Shown one piece after another: positions 11,590 to 21,057 of a DNA stretch of 64,000 nucleotides. Position numbers and translations under genes: made by a program. The notes under the pieces are model-generated. The model did not search any database, had not been told where the DNA came from, and was given only the letters and a program-made list of their open reading frames with translations. The first letter of the stretch is position 1. Every line of letters begins with the position of its first letter. The stretch comes from Daphnia carinata (taxonomy: Eukaryota; Arthropoda; Branchiopoda; Diplostraca; Daphniidae), in assembly GCF_022539665.2 (NCBI RefSeq), contig NC_081334.1, positions 3,720,001 through 3,784,000 of the forward strand. The letters run 5' to 3'.

Positions 11590-12166
11590 AATACCTTGTG
11601 TTGATGTGCTTGTTGATAATGCACTGGCAGCCAGTCACAAGAGGGTGGGTGCGTAAGGACTGCCTTGCCAGAGGATTAAAATTTCCCAAAGATCTAAGTA
11701 AAGGTCAACAGGTGTATGCAAAACATCCTGAATCAGGCAATTATTGCATAGTAAGCTACAACTGATTTATATGGTTATTTTTCTTATTCTCTAATATTCT
11801 TACTTTTCTTGTTTATGGAAAGGGTCATGTGACGGACAATTCAAAGACAGTCACCTACTATTCCATTGAGTACAAAGAAGGAGCAAGCAGGCAAGACACT
11901 TATACAGAGGACATTCTTAACTACAACTGCATAGAGGACGGCCCTCCACCAATAGGTGCTGCGGTGGAACTCTTTTGTCAGGGGAAACGTGTTACTGGCT
12001 TTTCCGTGGAATACTTGAGCGCCAGCTATACGAATTGTGTTTTCATGATGGAGAAGGCACTATTGTTATAGCGGAAAGAGAAGAATTCTATCATCCCGAC
12101 GAAGAGCTTCCTAGAGGTTTTGAAAAAACCCAAGCAATGAAATTTATCCCAGAGCGAACGGATTAA
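11590..12166 (+). pseudogene. Orphan KDM4-type hybrid tandem Tudor fragment with a frameshift
   Basis: Exon 11590-11750 (acceptor CACAG, donor ATA/GTAAGC) joins in phase to exon 11823-12166. The translation matches the C-terminal double Tudor of KDM4/JMJD2 histone demethylases by eye: KGQQVYAKHPESGNY, then the ED(I)xxxDGPPP linker, then YELCFHDGEG, then DEELP (12098-12112) and a closing TQAMKF. Near 11999-12005 the frame shifts by one base (a T-run, GGCTTTTCC). The original frame ends at 12071, while the homologous frame continues to TAA at 12164-12166. No JmjC or PHD part is visible nearby, so this is a partial copy. Introns are kept, so it is not a processed copy. By eye, the cage Trp and Tyr of KDM4 Tudors are replaced by Cys and Thr. 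A sequencing or assembly error in the T-run is possible. A polyA signal AATAAA is at 12314-12319. Confidence 0.7.
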
Positions 12167-14436
12167 GCCTTCACACGAAAGTGAGTCTCAGCCCAAAAAA
12201 AAGCCAATATCTTTTATTAATTCAGGATTCAGGATGAATTCACTTGTAATTAGATTTAAATATCATTTGTATACCATTTTTTAAAATGTTCGTCTGCCAG
12301 ACATGGCTCTTAGAATAAAACTTCGATGTCCCAAACTTTAACTTTTTATTGGTTTTGATTTCAGATTCACGTCCCTGACGAACAACTGCAAGTTTTTATT
12401 TGTTTCTAGAACGATCTAATTTCTAATTCTATGAAAGACTCGTCATGGAGAGAGAGGTTCGTTTGTGCAACATTAATCTGGAATTGTCTTGTTTTTGTTT
12501 CATCATATTTTCTAGGAGAACAAGTGCATTGGGTTTCCACCATTAATGTGGAGAAAATGACACTATTCTTCTGAGATGTTCTTTTAAAATCTCGTCACCC
12601 ATTAACTCATTGCTTCGTACGGTGATCTTCATAACTGGCGCCATGAAAGGTGTGAAGTCTCATTTTCAGGTTATATGATCTATAAATTTTATGGTTGGAA
12701 CTAATAGCTGCATTTCTTAGCATTTTGTCTATTTGCTCAAATAAATCTCTGAATTTGCCTGAAGCACCTTCGCTGACGTGAAGGATGGCTAAACGGAAAC
12801 TAAATCCACGTCTTGGTAGAACTGCGAAATTTGACCGATTCCGTGATTGGATATTACAGAGCGCCCGCGCATGGATATCCAAACATTCTATCATCCAGGT
12901 ATTTGGTGTTACTTTGTCGTCTATTATCCGTATAACTTTTCGAAGTAAATATTTCACTACCGGCACTCTGAATGTGCTTGCTAGCAGTTAGAGCGACCAT
13001 CAGAAATAATATTATTTGTAAGCAAATTCCAAAGGGTAATCAAGACAAAAAGATCGTTTTCATGTTACCTGTTCGAGTTCAAGCAATTCGGGCTAACTTT
13101 TTATTTTATACATTTTGTTTATACTGTTAATTATATAAAATTTTATATGTGCATGTACTGTATCTTGTGTTCTTTGTATCATATTATACGGTCGCCAACT
13201 GATTCTCTGGTGTTACGTTTTTTTTTTTGCCGTAATGCCCCCATTTTGTTTCTTCATTTCTAAATCGACATAACACAAGGAATGGTTAACAGTCCGGTGA
13301 GTATGTGCAGCTATTTGACTGCAGAAACAGCAGGTAAGAAATTTCAAATACCAATTTAAACAAAAATGTGAAAGACCCATTTTTTAACCTAAAAATTCAA
13401 AAAATCCTAAAATAAAAAAATTGGTCGGCCATGCGTGTAAAGAGCAACGGTAAACATCCTTGTTAAATTTTAAATACAAATCATGTATTTCCGTAAAAAT
13501 TCCTAGTTTTCATTGCTTTATTGGTTTTTACCGTAAGTTCTGTAATTCTTTTTAAATTCGCTATTTATTTTGGTTACAGAAAAAAAACCAGAGGGCGCCA
13601 TTGTGCCTCTGGTGTTTTTGTAATGACTTGTTACCTGGACTGACTTGTGAAACCTGTGCTGGAAAGTTTGTTTTAAATGTGTTTAATTCCAATTGAAAGT
13701 TATCCAAAACCTACTACTTCTACTGAGTGTTTACATCCTTGTGTATGATTGGAAGTGAAACATATCAAATGGTTCATGTTTAATGTATTGAGTAATCTTG
13801 TAAGCGAAGCAAGCTGTCAAGCCCAAACATCCATGGATTGCCCTGTTAGCAACCTATGATCTTAGCATTCCATCATGCTATCGTATTGCTCATTGAGAGG
13901 TATGTGATTTGTTTTGTGGCCATTTGTATACCAGTTGGCATTATTCTGCCTTTAAGATTTAGCTCGTGAAATTTACAACGCAAAGGATGTTGACACTGGG
14001 GGATGGCCACCAGCGGAGTGAATCCTTTACATCAAACACCACTGTATCATCTTACCATCTAGCCCAGTCATCATCTTGAGTCAGTTTCCATCTGATGAAT
14101 GCAGCATATCCCCATGTTTTGTTGCCAATGATGAACCACCACCAGCCATCATACTGAGATTGACATCAAAACCAATCCCTTTTGGTATTTTGAGTCTTTT
14201 GCTTCTCTAGTATTGTGTCTTTTCAAACTCAATCCCATCATAGGACTGCCAAGCCTTTACTTTCTTGAGCGAAATTGCTGGCTTTACAATTTTTGTAGTC
14301 CTCCGACAACAGCCGTAAGTAAAATAGCCTTCTTCCTTCTAATATGACAATAATCTGATTTTCCTCGTGCAATGACATTTTTTTCCCGGTATTTATCACT
14401 TAGAACTGCCACGGCAAGCTGTTTTCAAGTTTTACT
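12167..14436. other. Mostly noncoding; two weak coding hints
   Basis: A minus-strand frame (12607-12966, 119 residues) is open, but so is a plus-strand frame over part of it (12785-12991). Neither shows a known domain. On the plus strand, an acceptor (GTTACAG) before 13581 opens a short Cys-containing frame of about 38 codons with a CxxC...CxxC pattern ending near 13696. It could join in phase 0 to a five-codon exon ending at CCG/GTGAGT near 13297. This is too short to assign. Confidence 0.25.
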
Positions 14437-14611
14437 CCGTCTTCGTTTCGCCCGTCGCCGCGTCTTCGCCTTGCCCGTCTTCGCCTCGCCCGTCGCCGCG
14501 TCTTCGCCTCGCCCGTCGCCGCGTCTTCGCCTCGCCCGTCGCCCCGTCTTCGCCTCGCCCGTCGCCCCGTATTCGCCTCGCACGTCGCTCCGTCATCGCC
14601 TCCCCTATCGC
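14437..14611 (+). repeat. GC-rich minisatellite, 23-bp unit
   Basis: About seven copies, the middle ones nearly perfect, of a 23-bp unit beginning GCGTCTTCGCCTCGCCCGTC. They drift at both ends. The array is sharply more GC-rich than its AT-rich surroundings. Long frames across it (Arg/Ala-rich on one strand) are a by-product of the repeat, not evidence of a gene. Confidence 0.85.
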
Positions 14612-14685
14612 GGCTTCATCACCTCGTGGTCGCCTCATCGTGGTATTGTTTTGTTTTGTTTCGTATTATGTAATGCTAATCTAAT

Positions 14686-15001
14686 TAACTCGTTGGCTGC
14701 CACCCACCCACTTTGATCCCCCTTTTTTTGTAGCTTGATAGGGACGGGCCGCGCTGTTCTGCGCCATGGTTTATCTGCCATGGGGTGGAGCAGCGCCACT
14801 GCCCAAGATTGGCCGAATGGCCCACAGGCAACGCACCATAGGGATTCCCTTGTTCGATACGGCTGATGAGACCGGGGGTGTGCGTTCCCGGAAAGGTCTC
14901 ATCGCCGTGTCAGCCCGGCCTACCCGGCCCCCTTGGTCGCTATCCCTAGGATAGCGACAGTAGCGACTGTAGAAAATGGTGGCGTGGCAGCCAACGAGTT
15001 A
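14686..15001. mobile_element. 316-bp MITE-like element with perfect 18-bp terminal inverted repeats
   Basis: TAACTCGTTGGCTGCCAC at 14686-14703 is repeated as its exact reverse complement at 14984-15001. The interior is GC-rich (about 60%) and encodes no transposase; a 62-codon frame inside has no family features. The left flank contains TTAA across the repeat start, while the right edge reads TTAG, so a clean target-site duplication is not certain. It is probably a non-autonomous DNA transposon. Confidence 0.65.
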
Positions 15002-15142
15002 GTTGTATGTATTTGTGTATGTATTGTATTTTGTATATTGTATTAAAATGTATGTAAAGTGGTGGATATGTGGGTGGAAGGAGGGACAATAAAATACTTT
15101 GTACAATATTTAATTTCATATTATTTATTTCATTGAATATTG

Positions 15143-15214
15143 CCGGACTTGGGGATTGAACCCAAGTATTCTACCATACTAGTCCCATGCTATATCGTTA
15201 CGCCAATGCTGCCT
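15143..15214 (-). repeat. tRNA-like sequence 1
   Basis: On the minus strand it has a good T-arm (stem TTGGG/CCCAA around a TTCAATC loop), an A-box-like segment (GGCGTAACG...AGC) and tRNA length. The acceptor stem does not pair convincingly. It is a tRNA-derived pseudogene or SINE head rather than a working tRNA. Confidence 0.5.
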
Positions 15215-15302
15215 TATGTTGTTTCGGTAGGCATTCTATAATAAGCTAGTGCGGAGTCCCTATTTACATAGCTATCGAAATCTAAAACATTGTTCGTAAG
15301 AA

Positions 15303-15378
15303 CAGCTATGCCTTAACGGTAGCATGCTGGCCTATAGTGCGAAAGGTGTGTGGTTCGAACCCAAGAATGGAAAATGTT
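15303..15378 (+). repeat. tRNA-like sequence 2
   Basis: It contains GGTAGCATGCTG, a CCTATAGTGCGAA middle part and a B-box GGTTCGAACCC. Most of this is shared with copy 5 on the other strand (15801-15870). Outer stems are degenerate. Confidence 0.5.
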
Positions 15379-15510
15379 GCTTGGACGCTGCCGTCCACGG
15401 ATAAATCTGGAACGCGGGCAATAGAACAAACATCGGAGATGACAAAGACATTTGGCAATTTTACGTTATTTTAATTATTAAAATTAACGTTTGCACGGGG
15501 ATGCTTCACT

Positions 15511-15573
15511 TGGCGATTATGAGTATTTAACCTTCGACTTCTGAAGCCGATGCTCAACCACTGAGCCATTGCA
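15511..15573 (-). repeat. tRNA-like sequence 3
   Basis: The minus strand carries an almost consensus A box (TGGCTCAGTGG) and an anticodon-arm-like CATCGGCTTCAGAAG. The T-arm is eroded (GGTTAAATAC). Copy 4 shares the same anticodon arm. Confidence 0.45.
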
Positions 15574-15601
15574 CATATTCTATTCCTACACATATATATT
15601 T

Positions 15602-15673
15602 ACCGATTGCAGGTATTGAACCCTAGACCTTCGGCTTCTGAGGCCGATGCCCTTCCATTGAGCTATTTCACAT
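15602..15673 (-). repeat. tRNA-like sequence 4
   Basis: The minus strand shows an A box (TAGCTCAATGG), an anticodon stem TCGGC/GCCGA with a seven-base loop CTCAGAA (formally CAG), and a B box GGGTTCAATACC. It lacks the long variable arm expected for a leucine tRNA, and the acceptor stem is poor. Probably nonfunctional. Confidence 0.5.
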
Positions 15674-15800
15674 ACTTTAGTACTGCTGTTACTAATAGTG
15701 AATTTAGGAATAAGTATTGGACTTAAATAATGATGAATAAATGATTTTCCTTCGCCTGTATCAATGTTCATGCAACGACCAACCCCAGAAATATTAATCA

Positions 15801-15870
15801 TTCTGGGATTCGAACCAGAGACCATTCGCACTGTAGGACAGCATGCTACCTTTATGCCATAACTGTCCTT
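15801..15870 (-). repeat. tRNA-like sequence 5
   Basis: The minus strand has GGTAGCATGCTG, a CCTACAGTGCGAA middle part and a closed T-arm (CTGG-TTCGAAT-CCCAG). It is clearly the same family as copy 2. Confidence 0.55.
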
Positions 15871-16191
15871 GTACACATAGTTTGAAATTTTGATAGCTAT
15901 GTAGGTATACGATACAGTAAAAAAAAAATATATAATTGTCTACCACAACATAAACACCCACGTTGCACAAAATCAGTACAAGTTGGCAAGGTGGTCTTTA
16001 GCCGAATGGTTTGGTGTCAAATATTTTCTTAACGGTATAATTAGAGGCTCCTTTACTTTCCAACTTAGGGCATTTAAGGGAAATGGGAGCCAACGATAAT
16101 GAAACCTTTGAAAAAATGTAAAATTAATATTTTCTTCTCTTTTTTTTCCATTTTCCAAAAGAAAATGAGAAAAAATACGAAATTCTCGTTT

Positions 16192-19100
16192 TTACCGCTG
16201 CTGATGTTGCTGGAAGGGAATCAATGGCCGACTGACGCCATAGGATCGAGACGCTTCGGGGCTGACGCCATTGCTGTTCGTACGACGATCTTCATTGCTC
16301 TGATCCGGCTGCAGATGGTGCAGATCTCACTGGGAGAAGCATTATCTTTTTCGGATTCGCCATTGCCAGAATCACGCTTGTGCAATGTGCACGATCAATT
16401 CTAATGAAATAGAAACAAACAAACCGACACATTAGTTTATCACATACTTAGTAGGAACTTTAGGGATTTTACAACCACCATTCATGTCCGGACGAGAGAA
16501 TCTGATAATGTACCTCTAGTTCGTTATAGCTGTTGACCATTGGCTGCTGTTTGAATGTGCGCGTGCTGGATCGCAATGGGCTGTCTTTGGCGTTATTGAG
16601 CCGCATAATGCTGCTCTTGCTCTTGTTGCAGATCCTTCGAAATTATTTCTTTTTACTGATATCAATCGTTCGCTCCTCGATGAAGAAACGAGAGATGGAC
16701 GTTAAAAGAGTAACAGAAGACGCGCAGCCAAAAAGTTGAAACGAAATTGGGTTCTGTAAGGCATCCTTTATTGGCGTAGTTCCCCAATAATAGACTGGGA
16801 ACTCGTGAAAGATCAGCAGCAAATGTCGGACTGCAATCTAATTCAATGTCGCCCATGTGACGTCAACAGCCCACGTTATTTCTACAGCTGTAAAATTATT
16901 ATATTTAAAAAACGTATAGTAGACCAACCTTTTCTTGACGATTAAACTAGTGGCGTTGTGAGGAATCAAGGGGTCCTTCGATGGAGGAATCTTAAAAGAC
17001 AAAACATAAGACAATTGATAATCTACTGTTAAATAATTTTTGTTTTGTTTTGGTAGAAAGTTCAATGCATTTTTTTGGGAAATAAAAAAAAAATACTTCA
17101 TTGCTGCAAACAGCCGTTACCGAAGCAGTGAAATTCCACTTTCTCAATGTGTGGTTATGAGCCTTGCAGCGTGACGGATCGTAATCCTGTTTATTTTTCT
17201 CGGGTTGATTAGTCGTGATGCGAAGTGAACTATTTTCTCCATCTGCGGCGCATTTCTCTCGATAACAACAGCGATCGAAAAACGCAAAAACAAAAGTAAG
17301 GCCACAATCTTCATCTAAAAAAAATAAGAACAATGAAAAATATGATTGAAAGTCGGCGCATTAGAAGAGCTTGTGGCCGCACACCACAAGCCCAGAAAAC
17401 AAGACTCTCACGCCGATACCAGAAAGCAAGTGATCACGCGGAAGGGGAAATATTGACACTACATTTGATGCTAGGAGATGGCACCTTTTCTTTAAAGTGG
17501 GGTATAAGTCCCCTTCAAGGTGCACATCTTTTCATCAGTCAGTTCTCGACTTCAACGTCAACAAAGTGTCTCTAAACAAACACCCTCTCACGGATACATA
17601 AACTGACACTTGTTTTCACGATGAAACATTTCATTTTCCAGGTAAGTTTTGATTGATTGTCCACAGCCGTTTCCTTAAAGCGCTTTCAACTGAACACCCT
17701 TTAATTTATCAACATTTTGACACAGAATTTCGCTGCGATTCTGTTAACTGTTTTATGCACAGCTGTTGTTATGCTTGATGGAAGCAAAGCACAGCCAAAA
17801 CGCACTGCGGCGGTACGAAACGACAGCGATTGGGTTCCGATTTTCCATCGGAATCAGACAAAAATTCGTGCTGAACATTACCATCGTGGGCGATACAGTG
17901 AATATCGCATAGTGAGCCGGCAAAGCAAGTACCGACGACCCAATTCAAACTACAACGAATGGAGGCCCCACTTTCCCGCTCCAGCTCACAGATATCTCTC
18001 TTCAACAAACAAGCCACCTTCGATCCTTGATTCGTACGCTCCCGTTTATCCCCAAACACCTTACTCTCCGCCGAAAATTCAAAGCTATGAACGTCCAGCA
18101 TCGATCTATCCTACAGCTTACTACACCAAACCAACACGTACCGTTTATCGCAAACCTTCTTACTCGTCACCTTCGTCACCTTCGTCACCTTCGTCACCTT
18201 CATCACCTTCTTACCCATCACCTTCTTACCCATCACCTTCTTACCCATCACCTTCTTACCCATCACCTTCTTATTCATCACAGTCTTACTTTCCTCCGGC
18301 CCATTTCGATGTGCCTAAATTTCCATTACCGGAGCCTGAATACCCTTCGATTTACTACAACGATTTTAAACGAGTACCTCAAAGTTATAAACGCCCAAGA
18401 GAACGCTACGTCAATAAGCCAATCGATTTTCCCGATTTCGATGAGTTTCTAAGACAGAGCATCGCTTTTCAACACTTTAGACCTTAACATTTAAGAGATA
18501 TTTTGTAAAACTATATACCTTGTGTTGAATTTGACGTTTTCTTGTTGACCATTTTAAGCTTTGAATGCATTCGATTTCGCCAATTAAGATGTTCATTGTC
18601 CTCGAGCGCATGGCAGGCCTATTCCAACACGAAGACAATTGTAAATTATGGAAATTTAAATAAAAACGCAATTCTCATTTACCATTTTTCTTTTCCTCCG
18701 GTAGAAATTATGAATTCCTTTGATTTCACATGTAGAATGAAAAATAGGCTAGAGAAGAGAAAAAATAAACAATAAAAAATATTATTGAGGTTTACCCATA
18801 CTGGTGTTCTGCGTGATCTTATGGTGTTTGATCTAAAAAAACAACAAAGCTTTCTCTTAACAATGGCCGAATTACTTTGAAACTACAAAAACTGTTAGCA
18901 AATTGGGCAGAAAAGTTTCTCTATTCTAATTTCATCGCAATCGAATGTGCCAAATTAAAAGAAAATAAACTGATGGCGTACCTGTTATTTTAGTGGTTAA
19001 CATCGAACCAGCCGCTGTAACGATCGAAGCACCCGAATGAGCCCTTGTCCCGTTTTCTCCATCCCTTTTTCGGACATCATTAAAATTACCACCTCCCTTT

Positions 19101-19834
19101 GTAATTCGATCAAAAAAAAAAAGTTGAATTCCTTACGAAACCTAATGGACAAGTCGATAAGATCCCTCGTTCAAAACAGAATCAGCTTTTTTTTTTTTTG
19201 CATCGATCAGATTATGCAATTTAGACGGCAGGTAACCTAAACAGGTTTCGACGAGACAATTGAATCAACGAAAAGGGAAACGTTGACATCAATATGACAG
19301 CTAGACAGAATTAACAACACTTTTCTAACTGACAGCAAAAAAGAATTGGCGCAGCTATTTAATTCAATTAGTCGGAGTCTTTTTTTTTGTGGCTGATAGA
19401 CAACGATGAAAAGCGACGATAAGAAACGACCCACTACTTCTAACAACGCCAAAAGCTACTGACGTATAAGCACTTTCCCAAATTTTGAGAAAATTGGCTA
19501 CACCGAAAAGCATTCAACGTAAACCGATTAGATATCTTAACGCAAAGCTGAATAAGAATAAATTTCTTTCTTTACATGAGGCTGCGGTGAAAGGGAAATT
19601 GATCTGTCAGTGGCACCTGCGTGAGTGCACTAAATAGAGGAAATGCCACCCCCCCCCCCAACCCATGCATTTCTGACAATTGACGGATTTCTTTGTGCTA
19701 TTAAGGACTAGCATTTGCGTGAGAACAACAAAAAAGTTGGTAAAATACTACCTTAATTGTTATGAGATTGAATAGACGAGATAGACGCGATGGCCAATAA
19801 CGTCTGGGAAGATGACGAACTCTCGAAGAATCAC
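16192..19834 (-). CDS. Unidentified multi-exon minus-strand gene (partial model)
   Basis: Four successive minus-strand exons each have one sensible open frame and matching phases: 19752-19834 (1 to 0), 18982-19096 (0 to 1), 17097-17314 (1 to 0) and 16929-16990 (0 to 2). The third exon encodes a Cys-containing stretch (FFDRCCYREKCAADGENSS) with N-glycosylation-type sites. After 16929 the structure is unclear: reading on meets TGA at 16865-16863, but a donor just before it (AAC/GTGGGC) could skip to 16514-16621 and then 16192-16308. Those two end segments are Ser/Asn/Gln-rich and end in TAA. No known domain was recognised and the 5' end is not found; a possible upstream exon ends near 21691. 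The plus-strand gene 17621-18487 would lie inside the intron between 17314 and 18982. A competing frame in exon 17097-17314 starts with a signal-peptide-like MKIVALLLFLRFS but soon stops. Confidence 0.4.
17503..17539 (+). promoter_or_regulatory. TATA box and initiator of the Pro/Tyr-rich secreted protein gene
   Basis: TATAAG (17503-17508) lies about 31 bp upstream of a TCAGT initiator (17535-17539). The start codon follows at 17621. This is a standard arthropod TATA/Inr arrangement. Confidence 0.6.
17621..18487 (+). CDS. Secreted Pro/Ser/Tyr-rich protein, 260 residues
   Basis: Exon 1 (17621-17641, seven codons) ends at CAG/GTAAGT. Exon 2 is 17726-18487. Together they encode 260 residues starting MKHFIFQNFAAILL, a signal peptide probably cleaved after GSKA. 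The mature chain is basic and rich in Tyr, Pro and Arg. Its middle holds a tandem tract: PSS repeats followed by several YPSPS units. Such composition suits cuticle, eggshell or other extracellular matrix proteins, but no chitin-binding consensus was seen, so the role is not assigned. An AATAAA polyA signal lies about 170 bp downstream, near 18659. The own TATA/Inr is present. The gene is opposite in strand to exons on both sides, so it may be nested in an intron. Confidence 0.8.
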
Positions 19835-20225
19835 CTGCAAATAAAAAGAGATAAGTGACAAGATTTGATTTACGACTAATATTAATAATTGAAAATATAA
19901 CACGTGACAGATTCATCTCCCACGTGCTATAACTAAAAGAAAAACAAAGTTCCATTAAAGCGTAAAGTTCAAACGAAAGCTTTTAAATAACTTGTTTTTC
20001 AAAATCCCATAAGAAAACTGGTTTACTTACACTATCTCTCAATATTTATATGATAACCGTCCCCTTCTATCTTTTTTTTTTTACAATAGCAACACGGGAC
20101 TGTGTTTTTCTTTTTTCATCATCAGCTGATACGCGATTATTTACTTTACTACCTAACACGTCCGCTCCGCAACTTTTTGTGGAGTTTCATACAATCTAGT
20201 AGTTGGAACTGGAACGCACCGCAAA

Positions 20226-21057
20226 ATGAAAAGCAGCTCCTTCAAGTTAACTCTGTTGGCCACCATCATTGCTGTCTGTTTGGCCAGCCATTTTGCGCCG
20301 AATGAAACGAAAGGTAATACAAAAATCTCAAAAAAAAAAAAAATAAATAAATATTGAAAAACTTACAATAAAATGAGCTCTCAGGTGAATGACCCCACAG
20401 GCGAAGCGTATGAATACATCTCATTGCCGATTGTTATTGTTAGGATATTGTCCACAGTTTCTACAAGGCAACAGCAGCATGCCTTGCTGGAACTTGGGAA
20501 GCAAGTGTTATTGTTTTTCCATCGTCTATTTTGTAAGTAGTACTTGTAAGAATTTGTAATTAATTTGACGTAATACTTTTATCTGAATTATTACATTACC
20601 AAATACTGAAGCGCCCCGATTGGAGTGGTGCGGATGCGTTTTGCAGAGGCGGAAACATGACTCTACTGAGCGTCGATTCCGAGGAGGAAGACCAAATGAT
20701 TTTCAAGCACATTCGCCAAGATCATCCAGGTACACATCCACCTGTTATGATACAATAATTATGTTTTAAATAACAATATTTTTTTTAAACTGTGTACATT
20801 GGAAATGGAAAGAACTGGACGATGGTAGCTACTGGACTTCAGGCAGATTTTCTGGAAACATTTTAAACGGACAATGGGAATGGGCTTCTGTCGAACCGTT
20901 TCAGCCATTCAATTACAGTAATTGGTATGTGGGAGAACCTGGCTTCAACAAACCAGGTTATTGCGTCTATTTTTATTTTGGCTACTACTACGAATACGGC
21001 TACTGGTGGGATTACCCTTGCGATCACTCTTACGGGTTTATTTGCGAATCATATTAA
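20226..21057 (+). CDS. Secreted C-type lectin domain protein, 179 residues
   Basis: Four exons (20226-20313, 20444-20532, 20612-20729, 20813-21057) join in phase to 540 nt. The product starts with a signal peptide (MKSSSFKLTLLATIIAVCLA) and then has a single C-type lectin-like domain. Visible hallmarks are WNLGSKCYCFS near the start, ADAFCRGGNMTLLSVDSEEE, the WEWASVEPF core strand, NWYVGEPGF, and the closing cysteines YPCDHSYGFICE. The usual EPN or QPD carbohydrate motif is not present; GEPGFNKPG stands in its place, and the WND motif is changed to WWD. Calcium-dependent sugar binding is therefore uncertain. A Tyr/Trp-rich insert (YFYFGYYYEYGYWW) before the last cysteines is unusual. Small secreted CTL proteins in arthropods often act in immunity. 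A variant polyA signal ATTAAA follows at about 21061. Confidence 0.85.

Noticed and set aside
14432..14716. Arg/Ala-rich open frames across the 23-bp repeat
   Set aside because: They arise from the repeat itself and have no context or splice support.
14766..14954. 62-codon frame inside the inverted-repeat element
   Set aside because: No similarity to a transposase is visible and the frame is too short.
15586..15876. 96-codon minus-strand frame
   Set aside because: It runs through two tRNA-like elements and has no protein features.
16863..16865. In-frame TGA after Cys as a selenocysteine codon
   Set aside because: A splice donor lies just upstream, later exons can be joined without it, and no SECIS-like structure was identified.
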